Positions 1 to 7,882 of a stretch of DNA of 64,000 bases are shown one piece after another (the stretch's first letter is position 1; each line of letters starts with the position of its first letter). The notes under the pieces are model-generated. The model ran no database searches, had not been told where the DNA came from, and saw only the letters and a program-made list of their open reading frames with translations. The position numbers were made by a program, and so were the translations under genes. The stretch is from CAZOOK01 sp964581385 (lineage in GTDB: Bacteria; Pseudomonadota; Gammaproteobacteria; Nevskiales; Nevskiaceae), in assembly GCA_964581385.1 (NCBI GenBank), contig CAZOOK010000007.1, positions 105,808 to 169,807 on the forward strand, in the 5' to 3' direction.

Positions 1-201
1 GGAGGCATCCCAAGCCGCCACATAGGAGCCACCTGCGCCTCGTGCGATTACCGGCGGTCCGCCATCGGTTCCCGTCGCGATTTCGAACAACGACCCCACT
101 TGCGGCGCTGTTGCGGCCAGCACTCCACCCGGCAGCGCGGCAAAACCAGTCGCGAGCACCGCAGCGATTGCAGTGGGTTTTGACCAACTATTGATATTCA
201 T
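1..201 (-). CDS. secreted protein, N-terminal fragment
   Basis: The first 67 codons of a minus-strand gene that continues past the left edge of the window. The ATG at 199-201 follows a good ribosome site (AGAGGG on the minus strand, about 6 bases away). The protein starts MNINSWSKPTAIAAVLATG, a charged n-region then a hydrophobic core ending in an Ala-X-Ala-type site near residues 28-30, so it is very probably exported by Sec. The following Gly/Ala-rich stretch is not enough to name a family. Confidence 0.7.
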   Translation of the reverse strand, partial: MNINSWSKPTAIAAVLATGFAALPGGVLAATAPQVGSLFEIATGTDGGPPVIARGAGGSYVAAWDAS

Positions 202-462
202 GTGACATCCCTCTAATTGGTGCGAAGTCGGATTGACGGGCAACGGCGCCCTGCTCGATAGCGTTTGCTTTAACCAACCACTGGGGAAACGGTATACGCA
301 TTCGCTGCTCGCTTCTGTGACGAAAGTCACAGTTTCGAAAAATTCCAACGAGGTCGGAATCTAGGGGCCTGTCGTCAAACTTTCTGATCGCTGAGTCGCT
401 ATCCCAAAGGGCGTCGACGAACGACAGTTTCCGGATAATGAATTTTCGATAGGAAGCACCGG

Positions 463-627
463 GTGTTGGCGCTACCGCCATTCGCATACCAGCCGCGGCT
501 TGTCCTGGATTTCGATAGCGAAGAACACAAAGTGTTCGACGTGCTCGCCAATGGCTGGGAAATCCCCATGCTCAAACAAGCGATGTTCCGGGCTGCCGCC
601 TTTGGAGTGGCGGTGGATCGCTTCTAA
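463..627 (+). CDS. possible 54-aa protein or gene remnant
   Basis: A short open frame starting at GTG (463), with AGGA at 451-454 as a possible ribosome site, ending at TAA 625-627. It encodes a 54-residue acidic-then-hydrophobic peptide ending FRAAAFGVAVDRF. I do not recognise it. It may be the 3' remnant of a longer gene. The rest of the 493-base gap between 202 and 694 shows no gene, RNA or repeat I can support. Confidence 0.25.
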   Translation: MLALPPFAYQPRLVLDFDSEEHKVFDVLANGWEIPMLKQAMFRAAAFGVAVDRF

Positions 628-694
628 ACGTCGTGGATGAACGGCGGCAAAAAGAATAGAGAACCAAACGATGCTACAAAATTTCGTTCTGAAA

Positions 695-1147
695 CTACGT
701 CCCCGACCCGACTTCCACCGGCCGCACTTCGCGCGCCAGCTTGTCGAGTACGCCGTTGACGAACTTGTAGCCTTCTTCCGCGCCGAACGTTTTCGCGAGC
801 GTGACCGCTTCGTTGACGATGACTTTCCAGGGCACTTCGGGATGGTCGCGCAGCTCGTAAGCGCCGAGCAGCAGGATCGCGTGCTCCACCGGATCGAGTT
901 GCGCGACGGGACGATCCAGATGCGGAGCGATCTGTAGCGTCAGCTGCGCAGCGCAATCCACCGTTCCGCGCAGGAGTTCCGCGAAGTAATCGCTATCCGC
1001 ACGACCCAGACCTTCGGGTTGTTCGTTGAATTGGGTCAGCAGCGTATCGGGCGCGGTTTCGTTGACCAGCCACTGATACAGCGCTTGCACCGTCAGCCGT
1101 CGCGACAGACCGCGGCGGCTATAGTGATGCGGTGTCCCGCCTGTCAT
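695..1147 (-). CDS. nusB: transcription antitermination factor NusB
   Basis: A 150-residue NusB, which with NusE (ribosomal protein S10) binds boxA RNA and supports antitermination of rRNA operons. The all-helical NusB fold is recognisable from SRRLTVQALYQWL near residue 14, ILLLGAYEL near 90 and VIVNEAVTLAKTFG near 109. Length is normal. Its start overlaps the ribH stop by 4 bases, so it is translationally coupled as the last gene of the riboflavin block. The ribH-nusB pairing is common in Proteobacteria. Nothing follows it on this strand until the fragment at 201. Confidence 0.97.
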   Translation of the reverse strand: MTGGTPHHYSRRGLSRRLTVQALYQWLVNETAPDTLLTQFNEQPEGLGRADSDYFAELLRGTVDCAAQLTLQIAPHLDRPVAQLDPVEHAILLLGAYELRDHPEVPWKVIVNEAVTLAKTFGAEEGYKFVNGVLDKLAREVRPVEVGSGT

Positions 1148-1623
1148 GAAATTCCCCGCAGCAGCGTCAGCATTTCCAGCATCGCCGCCGCGGCTTCGCA
1201 GCCCTTGTTGTCGTCGCCGTCGCCGGCACGCGCTATTGCTTGCGCGGCATCATTGACGGTCAGTACACCGAAACCGATCGGCTTGCCGTAACGCAGTTGC
1301 ACATCCATGAGGCCGCGCGAGCATTCGCCGGCCACGAAATCGAAGTGCGGTGTATCGCCGCGAATCACCGCGCCGAGGGTCACGATGCCGTCGCAGATAC
1401 CGCGCTCGAATAGCCGGCTCGCGGCCAGCGGCAGTTCGTAGGCGCCGGGCGCCCGCAATTCGCGAATCTGGTTGTCGCGCAACCCCCACGCCGTGAGCGT
1501 GCGGCGGGCGCCGGCGATCAGCGCATCGACAATCTCGGTATTCCAGCGCGTTGCCAGCAGCACGACGGCGAGGCCGGACCAGTCTCCCACAGGTGGCTTG
1601 GCAGCCACGTAGCCAGTCTTCAC
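1144..1623 (-). CDS. ribH: 6,7-dimethyl-8-ribityllumazine synthase
   Basis: Lumazine synthase (159 aa) condenses 5-amino-6-ribitylamino-uracil with 3,4-dihydroxy-2-butanone 4-phosphate to make the direct riboflavin precursor. The family motifs are present: RAPGAYELP near residue 57, VIRGDTPHF near 86 with the catalytic His, and GKPIGFGVLTVND near 113. I chose GTG 1621-1623, two bases after the ribBA stop and preceded by GAGAAG. The open frame runs further upstream, but only over ribBA codons in another frame. It is encoded between ribBA and nusB and cotranscribed with them. Confidence 0.96.
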   Translation of the reverse strand: MKTGYVAAKPPVGDWSGLAVVLLATRWNTEIVDALIAGARRTLTAWGLRDNQIRELRAPGAYELPLAASRLFERGICDGIVTLGAVIRGDTPHFDFVAGECSRGLMDVQLRYGKPIGFGVLTVNDAAQAIARAGDGDDNKGCEAAAAMLEMLTLLRGIS

Positions 1624-1625
1624 GA

Positions 1626-2807
1626 TCAGTTCTTCTCTATGCCTTCTGTGGCTTTTTCCATGACGCGCACGTATTCGACGATTTCGAGATCGAACCCTGA
1701 AATGCCCTGCATGCGCTTGGGCAATGACAGCACACGCATTTTGCGTACACCAAGATCGGTGAGGATCTGCGCGCCGATGCCATAGGTACGCAGTACGGCG
1801 CGCTGATCGTGCACGCTGCCGCCGGCATCCTCGTCGCCCGCGATATTGAGTCCGACAATCTGGCGCACGATGGCCTGCGGATTCTCTGGCTTGCGCAGCA
1901 ACAGCAGAATGCCGCTGTCTTCCTCGGCGATGCGCTTGAGTGCGCTGCGCACCGGCCACGAAAAATTCGGATGCTCGATGAACAGCGTGTCCGCCAGGGT
2001 GTTGCGCATGTGCACGCGCACTAGGGTCGGCTTTTCCGGCGTGATGGTGCCCTTCACCATCGCCAGATGCACCGTGTTGTCCACCGCGTCCTGGTAGGCG
2101 ACGAGATGGAAATCGCCGAACTCGGTGTGCACGTTAGTTTCCGCGACGCGTTCGATCGAGTGTTCCTTAGTCAGCCGATAGCGGATCAGGTCGGCGATGG
2201 TGCCGATGCGCAATCCGTGCTCGCGCGCGAAACTCTCCAGGTCCGGCCGGCGCGCCATGGTGCCGTCCTCGTTGAGAATTTCGACGATGACAGCGGCGGG
2301 TTCATATCCCGCAAGACGCGCGAGATCGCAGCCTGCTTCGGTATGGCCAGCGCGTGTCAGCACGCCGCCGGGCTGTGACATTAGCGGAAAGATATGTCCC
2401 GGCTGCACCAGGTCCTCCGGCTTCGCGTCCTTCTTCACGGCGGCGCGCACGGTATGCGCACGATCATGCGCGGAGATGCCGGTAGTGACACCCTCCGCAG
2501 CCTCGATCGACACCGTGAATGCGGTGCGATGGCGATCGTCGCCAACCGGCACCATCTGCGGCAGGCGTAGCTGCTTGCAGCGGTCAGCCGTCAGCGTCAA
2601 ACAGATCAGCCCGCGACCGTAGCGCGCCATGAAGTTGATGTCTTCGGGCCGGCAGCGCTCGGCGGCCATGATCAGATCGCCTTCGTTTTCGCGATCCTCG
2701 TCGTCCATGATGACGACCATCTTGCCGACGCGCAGGTCGGCAATGACGTCGTCGATCGAATCCAGCGCTGGCGGGCGGGACTTGTCGATATTGGTCACTC
2801 TGCTCAT
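1626..2807 (-). CDS. ribB: 3,4-dihydroxy-2-butanone 4-phosphate synthase with degenerate GTP cyclohydrolase II domain
   Basis: A 393-residue RibBA-type protein. The N-terminal half is an intact DHBP synthase: metal-binding DDEDRENEGDL at residues 35-45 and the GHTEAGCDLARLAG motif near 154, converting ribulose 5-phosphate to the four-carbon unit of lumazine. The C-terminal half aligns by position with GTP cyclohydrolase II but lacks its zinc cysteines and the FGSLRCDC-type motif, so it probably has no cyclohydrolase activity (a RibBX-type protein). A separate ribA is then expected elsewhere. Its start overlaps the ribE stop by 4 bases. Confidence 0.95.
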   Translation of the reverse strand: MSRVTNIDKSRPPALDSIDDVIADLRVGKMVVIMDDEDRENEGDLIMAAERCRPEDINFMARYGRGLICLTLTADRCKQLRLPQMVPVGDDRHRTAFTVSIEAAEGVTTGISAHDRAHTVRAAVKKDAKPEDLVQPGHIFPLMSQPGGVLTRAGHTEAGCDLARLAGYEPAAVIVEILNEDGTMARRPDLESFAREHGLRIGTIADLIRYRLTKEHSIERVAETNVHTEFGDFHLVAYQDAVDNTVHLAMVKGTITPEKPTLVRVHMRNTLADTLFIEHPNFSWPVRSALKRIAEEDSGILLLLRKPENPQAIVRQIVGLNIAGDEDAGGSVHDQRAVLRTYGIGAQILTDLGVRKMRVLSLPKRMQGISGFDLEIVEYVRVMEKATEGIEKN

Positions 2808-3421
2808 GTATCACTCCGCGGCGCCAGCTGGCGCTCCCCGATCAGACGCTCAAGATAACGGGCGATCAGGTCCACCTCTAGATTGACCTGTGCGCCGGGT
2901 TGCAGGCCGCCGAGCGTGGTGTGCTCGGCGGTCGCAGGGATGATGTTAACGCCGAAGTGGTCGCCGTCCACATCGTTGACCGTCAGACTGACACCGTCGA
3001 TCGTAATCGAGCCCTTGCGGGCGATGTATTTCGACAGCACGGACGGGGCCTCGAAGCGCAGGCGCCATGAGCGCGCATCCTCATGCCGATCCAGTAGCCG
3101 GCCGACGCCATCGACGTGGCCGGACACCATATGGCCGCCGAGTGGTTTGCTCGGGGTCAGCGCGCATTCCAGGTTGACGGTGTCGCCGGCGCGCCAGGTG
3201 GCGGCCGTCGTCGCATCCAGTGTTTCCTTCGAAAGGTCGGCGATAAAGCCTTTCGATACAATCTGTTGGGCGGTTAGGCAGACCCCTTTTACAGCGACAC
3301 TGTCGCCGAGCGCAATGCGATCGAGATAACCGCTATCGGCGACGAAAGTCATGCGGCTATCGCCGCCAACGGCTTCGATGGCCGCGATGCGGCCAAGCGA
3401 TTCGATGATGCCGGTGAACAT
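2804..3421 (-). CDS. ribE: riboflavin synthase subunit alpha
   Basis: Riboflavin synthase (205 aa) dismutates two lumazine molecules into riboflavin and a pyrimidine that is recycled. It begins MFTGIIESLGRI, the hallmark N-terminus, and contains two lumazine-binding repeats: residues 1-95, and about 96-195 starting near MVSGHVDGVGR. The ATG at 3419-3421 has GGGAG 6 bases upstream. A TTG one codon earlier is possible but less likely. The stop overlaps the ribBA start by 4 bases, so the operon is tightly coupled. Confidence 0.97.
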   Translation of the reverse strand: MFTGIIESLGRIAAIEAVGGDSRMTFVADSGYLDRIALGDSVAVKGVCLTAQQIVSKGFIADLSKETLDATTAATWRAGDTVNLECALTPSKPLGGHMVSGHVDGVGRLLDRHEDARSWRLRFEAPSVLSKYIARKGSITIDGVSLTVNDVDGDHFGVNIIPATAEHTTLGGLQPGAQVNLEVDLIARYLERLIGERQLAPRSDT

Positions 3422-3433
3422 CAAAAACTCCCG

Positions 3434-4531
3434 TCAGCTCAATAGATGAGGCCGCAAGCGGATACGCAGATCGGCGCCGACCCGAACCACTTCCTCGAAT
3501 TCAAAGCGGATCGCGTCAGCCAACCGCTCCAACCCCGGCAGCACCGCCAGCGGGCGCGCCGCGTCGCCGAGCAGCATCGGCGCGACATACAGCAGCAGTT
3601 CGTCAACCAAGCCCGATTGCAGAAATGCGCCGCCGAGACGGGCTCCCGCCTCGACCAGAACTTCATTGATCTCGCGCGCGGCAAGCGCCTGCAAGGCTTC
3701 GGGCAACAATAGCCTCCCGGCGATATCGGTATCGACCGCGATCCGATCGACGCCGGAAATCTCAGCACCGGGCGCTGTGACGTTGCCAAGCCGGATTCGC
3801 CGCGCACCATTGTCATTCCAGACCTTCGCTGCCGCGGACACCCGCGCGCGGCCATCGACGACGATGCGGTCCGGCTGCCGTAGCGGCGTACCGTCCGGCG
3901 GCGTCCAATCGCGCACGGTCAGCGCCGGATCATCCGCGAGTACGGTATCCGCACCGACCAGCACCGCGCCGGCTTCCGCGCGCAAGCGGTGTACGTCCGC
4001 ACGCGCTTCTGCACCCGTGATCCAGCGGCTCTCGCCGTTCGCCATCGCGGTGCGACCGTCGACACTCGCCGCCAGCTTGAGCGTGACCCACGGGCGGCCG
4101 CGGGTGAAGCGCGATACAAATCCGCGGTTCAAAACCCGCGCCTCAGCTTCGCCGAGACCCACCTCGGCCGCGATGCCCGCATCGCGCAATTTCTGGATGC
4201 TGCGTCCCGAAACCTTCGGATTAGGATCGACCATCGCTGCCGACACGCGAGCAGCGCCTGCTGCGATCAATGCATCGACACAGGGCGGCGTGCGACCGTA
4301 ATGCGCACAGGGTTCGAGCGATACATACACGTCGGCACCACGAGCCCGTTCACCGGCTGCCTGCAGCGCATGCACTTCCGCATGCGGCCCGCCGGCGCTG
4401 ACATGCCAGCCTTCGCCAATGACGACTCCATCGCGCACGATGACACAGCCAACGCGTGGATTCGGGTGCGTGCTCGCCTTGCCGCGCTCCGCGAGCTGCA
4501 GCGCGCGTGCCATCGCGGCGGCGGGAGTCAT
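3434..4531 (-). CDS. ribD: bifunctional riboflavin deaminase/reductase RibD
   Basis: Catalyses two consecutive steps of riboflavin synthesis: pyrimidine deamination (N-terminal zinc deaminase) and ribosyl reduction with NADPH (C-terminal RibD_C). Zinc motifs HAEVHAL and PCAHYGRTPPC are visible at about residues 50 and 74. The reductase begins near PWVTLKLAASVDG. About 365 aa, the usual length. The ATG at 4529-4531 gives MTPAAAMARALQLAERG, matching family starts. TTG at 4541-4543 has a better-placed GAG and cannot be excluded. It lies 22 bases after nrdR and 12 before ribE. Confidence 0.96.
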   Translation of the reverse strand: MTPAAAMARALQLAERGKASTHPNPRVGCVIVRDGVVIGEGWHVSAGGPHAEVHALQAAGERARGADVYVSLEPCAHYGRTPPCVDALIAAGAARVSAAMVDPNPKVSGRSIQKLRDAGIAAEVGLGEAEARVLNRGFVSRFTRGRPWVTLKLAASVDGRTAMANGESRWITGAEARADVHRLRAEAGAVLVGADTVLADDPALTVRDWTPPDGTPLRQPDRIVVDGRARVSAAAKVWNDNGARRIRLGNVTAPGAEISGVDRIAVDTDIAGRLLLPEALQALAAREINEVLVEAGARLGGAFLQSGLVDELLLYVAPMLLGDAARPLAVLPGLERLADAIRFEFEEVVRVGADLRIRLRPHLLS

Positions 4532-4553
4532 GGTTGTAGGCAATTTCTGCAGC

Positions 4554-5072
4554 TCACTTCTTCGCCGTTACCGCGTCAAAATCGATCAGTGGCAATTGGC
4601 TGCGACGCTCTTCGGCGCTCGGCAAGGCTTCCAGCCGCTCGATCTCCAGGCGGAACGCGTTGATGTCCTCAAAGCTGCGATAGATGGAAGCGAAGCGCAC
4701 GTAAGCGACGTGATCGAGATCGCGCAACTCTTCCATCACCCATTCGCCGACCTGTCGCGACGGCACTTCGCGTTCGCCGCTCGCGCGCAGCTTGCGCATG
4801 ATGGTCTCCACCGCATGATCGACCGCTTCCTGTGGCACCGGCCGCTTATAGACGGCGCTACCAATGCCACGCCGCAGCTTGGCCTCGTCGAACGGTTCCG
4901 GAGTACCGCTGCGCTTGAGAATGAACGGCATCGTCAGCTGCGCTTTCTCGAACGTCGTGTAGCGCTGGCCGCAACGCTCGCACTCGCGGCGGCGGCGCAC
5001 CTGCGTGCCTTCTTCGTACAGCCGCGAATCGATGACGCGAGTGTCGGGCGCTTTGCAGAAGGGGCACTGCAT
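4554..5072 (-). CDS. nrdR: transcriptional repressor NrdR
   Basis: NrdR represses ribonucleotide reductase genes in response to ATP/dATP binding. This 172-residue protein has the N-terminal zinc ribbon (C3, C6, C31, C34) and the ATP-cone beginning KRSGTPEPFDEAKLRRGI near residue 53. Length is normal, with a slightly long C-terminal tail. It sits between glyA and ribD, a common gammaproteobacterial order. A 90-base perfect-repeat hairpin separates it from glyA and could affect readthrough. Confidence 0.97.
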   Translation of the reverse strand: MQCPFCKAPDTRVIDSRLYEEGTQVRRRRECERCGQRYTTFEKAQLTMPFILKRSGTPEPFDEAKLRRGIGSAVYKRPVPQEAVDHAVETIMRKLRASGEREVPSRQVGEWVMEELRDLDHVAYVRFASIYRSFEDINAFRLEIERLEALPSAEERRSQLPLIDFDAVTAKK

Positions 5073-5081
5073 TGATTACGG

Positions 5082-5171
5082 CCGGGACTCGGGACTCGGG
5101 ACTCGGGACTCGAAAAAAAAGCAAAGCGTCCGGCTTTTCCCGGGTCCCGAGTCCCGAGTCCCGAGTCCCGG
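5082..5171. repeat. inverted arrays of the GGGACTC heptamer
   Basis: Four tandem copies of GGGACTC (5082-5112) face four copies of the complement GAGTCCC (5141-5171) across a 28-base spacer with A8 and CTTTTCC runs. The arms pair over about 31 bases with only the innermost positions mismatched. The same heptamer occurs inside nirB (46313-46343) and nasA (51313-51345, 51839-51998). The hairpin lies in the glyA-nrdR gap and would form in that transcript. Its origin is unknown to me, but the architecture resembles REP-type dispersed elements. Confidence 0.93.
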
Positions 5172-5176
5172 CTTCA

Positions 5177-6457
5177 TCACGCCTTCGTTCCGCGATAAAC
5201 CGGATGCCGGGAACACAGTTTTTCGACTTCACCGCGCACACGTGTGATCGTCGCGTCGACTTCCTTGCCGGCGCTCAGCGCATCCACGATGTTCGCGATC
5301 CAGCCGGCAACGTCGGCCATGTCGCGCTCTTTGAAGCCGCGCGTTGTGCTGGCCGGGCTGCCGATGCGCAGGCCCGAGGTGACCATCGGCGAGCGCGGAT
5401 CGTTCGGGACGGAATTCTTATTGACGGTGATATGCGCCTGACCGAGCGCCGCTTCCGCATCTTTGCCGGTCACGTTCTTGTCGACCAAGTCGAGCAGGAA
5501 CAAGTGGTTGTCAGTGCCGCCGGAGACGACCTTGTAGCCGCGATCCAGAAACACTTTCGCCATCGCGCGCGCGTTAGCGACCACTTGCTGCTGGTAAACC
5601 CTGAAATCCGGCGCCAGCGCCTCCTTGAATGCCACGGCTTTCGCAGCAATGACGTGCATCAGTGGCCCGCCCTGAATTCCGGGAAACACCGCTGAATTGA
5701 GCTTCTTGTAGAGATCCTCGCTTTGACCCTTGGCGACGATGATGCCGCCGCGCGGTCCGCGCAGGGTCTTGTGCGTGGTACTGGTGACGACGTGCGCGTG
5801 CGGCAGCGGGCTCGGATAGATGCCGGCAGCGACCAGACCGGCGACATGCGCCATGTCGACCCAGAAATACGCACCAATCTTGTCCGCGATCGCACGCATG
5901 CGTGCCCAGTCCTTCACGCGCGAGTAAGCAGAAAATCCGCCGATCAACAGCTTCGGCTTCTGCTCCAGCGCAACGCGCTCCATTTCCTCGTAGTTGATCA
6001 GGCCTGTCTGCATGTCGAGACCATAGGCCACGACTTTGTAGTTCTTGCCAGAGAAGTTGGCGGGATGGCCATGCGTCAGATGGCCGCCATGGGCGAGGTT
6101 CATGCCCATGATGGTGTCGCCCGGCTGCACCAGCGCCGCGAAAATCGCCGCGTTGGCCTGCGCACCAGAGTGCGGCTGCACGTTCGCGAAATCCGCGTCG
6201 AACAGTTTTTTCACGCGCTCGATCGCCAGCGTTTCTGCGACATCGACGTGTTCACAACCGCCGTAATAACGCTTGCCGGGATAGCCTTCGGCATACTTGT
6301 TGGTCAGCACCGAACCCTGCGCTTCCATCACCGCCGGGCTGGCGTAGTTCTCGGAAGCGATCAACTCGATATGCGCTTCCTGACGAGCGCGCTCGGCTTC
6401 GATGGCGGCGGCCAGTTCGGGATCGAACTGTTTGATGGTTTTGGATTCAGTCCACAT
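5177..6457 (-). CDS. glyA: serine hydroxymethyltransferase
   Basis: PLP enzyme interconverting serine plus tetrahydrofolate with glycine plus 5,10-methylene-THF. The 426-residue protein carries the PLP-lysine motif TSTTHKTLRGPRGG, the substrate-binding HIELIASENYASPAV near residue 29, and GKRYYGGCEHVD near 60. Length and start (MWTESKTIKQFDPEL) are typical. It is upstream of nrdR and the riboflavin genes on the same strand, separated from nrdR by the heptamer hairpin. I see no glycine or other riboswitch in the 90 bases between it and nadA. Confidence 0.98.
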   Translation of the reverse strand: MWTESKTIKQFDPELAAAIEAERARQEAHIELIASENYASPAVMEAQGSVLTNKYAEGYPGKRYYGGCEHVDVAETLAIERVKKLFDADFANVQPHSGAQANAAIFAALVQPGDTIMGMNLAHGGHLTHGHPANFSGKNYKVVAYGLDMQTGLINYEEMERVALEQKPKLLIGGFSAYSRVKDWARMRAIADKIGAYFWVDMAHVAGLVAAGIYPSPLPHAHVVTSTTHKTLRGPRGGIIVAKGQSEDLYKKLNSAVFPGIQGGPLMHVIAAKAVAFKEALAPDFRVYQQQVVANARAMAKVFLDRGYKVVSGGTDNHLFLLDLVDKNVTGKDAEAALGQAHITVNKNSVPNDPRSPMVTSGLRIGSPASTTRGFKERDMADVAGWIANIVDALSAGKEVDATITRVRGEVEKLCSRHPVYRGTKA

Positions 6458-6547
6458 GGGCCTTCAGAAGTAAGACGTCAATAATCAATCAAATCATTGA
6501 GCTAAACGCTTTTCCTCGCGTGAGCTCTCGAGTCCTGGCATTTCTCG

Positions 6548-7645
6548 TCAAGCAACTACGTTCAACATTAGGTTCAACGCTTTGTGCGCTGATTTCGCGA
6601 TGGTTTCCGGCACACGAATCTGATTGACGACCTTCCCAGCAACGAGATTGTCGAGTATCCAGGCTAGATGCTGCGGATCGGTGCGAAACATCGTCGAGCA
6701 CATGCACACCATGGGTGACATGAACTGCACGACGACCCCTTTCGGTTTCATTTCTTCGCGCAGGCGGTTGACCAGATTTAATTCAGTACCAACCAGCCAG
6801 TGCGTTCCGGGTGCACTGGCACGCACGGTCTTCAGGATGTACTCAGTGGAACCGACGTAATCCGATGCCTCACAGACCTCGAATGCGTTCTCCGGATGGC
6901 TGATGACCTTGCCGGCCGGCACGTCCGCGCGGAATTTCACGATATGGTTTGGGTGAAACATCTGGTGCACGGAACAGAATCCGCGCCACAGGATGATCTT
7001 GGCGTCGCGAATCTGTTCCGGCGTCAGGCCTCCGCGCGGCTTGGTGAAATCCCAAACCACCATCTGTTCCAGTGGGATTCCCATCCGGTAACCGGTATTG
7101 CGTCCCAAATGCTGATCCGGGAAGAACAGCACCTTGCCGCGCTGCCTGAACGACCACTCCAGCACGGCACGCGCGTTCGATGAAGTGCAAACGATGCCGC
7201 CGTGATCGCCGCAGAACGCTTTCAAGTCAGCAGCGGAATTGATGTAGGTGACGGGCGTCACCTCTGCGTCCGGATCGAGCATTTCCGACAGCTCGTCCCA
7301 GCACTTGCGGACATTGGCCAGATTGGCCATATCGGCCATCGAACAACCCGCGGCAAGATCCGGGAGAATAACCGAGCGTGTACCTTTGGTAACAATATCA
7401 GCCACTTCCGCCATGAAGTGCACACCGCAGAACACGATGTATTCGGCGTCGGTTGTGGCGGCCAGTTGCGAGAGCTTCAGTGAATCGCCCGAGAAGTCTG
7501 CGTGACGGAATACTTCGTCCCGCTGATAGTGATGTCCGAGAATCGCAAGCCTGGGGCCGAGCAGCTTTTTCGCCGCACGAATCCGCATGTCGCACTGCTC
7601 GTCATCCAGCAGATTGAATTGATCTATTTTCAGAGCGGCGGCCAT
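6548..7645 (-). CDS. nadA: quinolinate synthase A
   Basis: NadA (365 aa) condenses iminoaspartate with dihydroxyacetone phosphate to quinolinate, the de novo NAD precursor, using an oxygen-sensitive [4Fe-4S] cluster. Seen: LAILGHHYQRDEV near residue 34, FCGVHFMAEVA near 72, GIVCTSSNARAVL, HPENAFEVCEASDYVGST, and the C-terminal VCMCSTMF carrying ligand cysteines. The ATG at 7643-7645 is preceded by GAGGGGG. It is monocistronic here, with nadB and nadC not adjacent. Confidence 0.97.
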   Translation of the reverse strand: MAAALKIDQFNLLDDEQCDMRIRAAKKLLGPRLAILGHHYQRDEVFRHADFSGDSLKLSQLAATTDAEYIVFCGVHFMAEVADIVTKGTRSVILPDLAAGCSMADMANLANVRKCWDELSEMLDPDAEVTPVTYINSAADLKAFCGDHGGIVCTSSNARAVLEWSFRQRGKVLFFPDQHLGRNTGYRMGIPLEQMVVWDFTKPRGGLTPEQIRDAKIILWRGFCSVHQMFHPNHIVKFRADVPAGKVISHPENAFEVCEASDYVGSTEYILKTVRASAPGTHWLVGTELNLVNRLREEMKPKGVVVQFMSPMVCMCSTMFRTDPQHLAWILDNLVAGKVVNQIRVPETIAKSAHKALNLMLNVVA

Positions 7646-7733
7646 TGCGCACCCCCTCTGGAATGAGTGTCACCACCAAGGCTTGTAATTATAACGTTCA
7701 TGTGCCCCCAGCGCTTGCGCCATCGCACGCCGC

Positions 7734-7882
7734 CTTAGAATCCGTCCAAAAACTCACTGCGCTCGACAATTTGCGTTTCTGCGGTACTCGAAATCCTCAT
7801 TTACCACTCGTAAACTCCGGTTTCTGGCTCGGGCGGAACTCAAACTGCCTTCGCTCGCGAGAGTTTTTGAACCGGTTCTTAG
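7734..7882. repeat. 149-bp element with imperfect terminal inverted repeats
   Basis: The ends, 7734-7755 and 7861-7882, are inverted copies of each other matching at 18 of 22 positions, sharing CAAAAACTC and a CTNAGAA tip. The interior has no open frame of note. The right end directly abuts the TAA (7883-7885) of the minus-strand lipoprotein gene. No target duplication is visible. It resembles a MITE- or REP-sized dispersed repeat, but only one copy is in the window, so mobility is inference. Confidence 0.5.

Noticed and set aside
188..487. 99-codon minus-strand frame next to the left-edge gene
   Set aside because: It overlaps the better-supported signal-peptide start, has no ribosome site and no protein-like pattern.
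4532..5072. FMN riboswitch ahead of the riboflavin genes
   Set aside because: No conserved RFN elements in the gaps before nrdR, ribD, ribE or ribBA; the operon seems to be read from glyA/nrdR.
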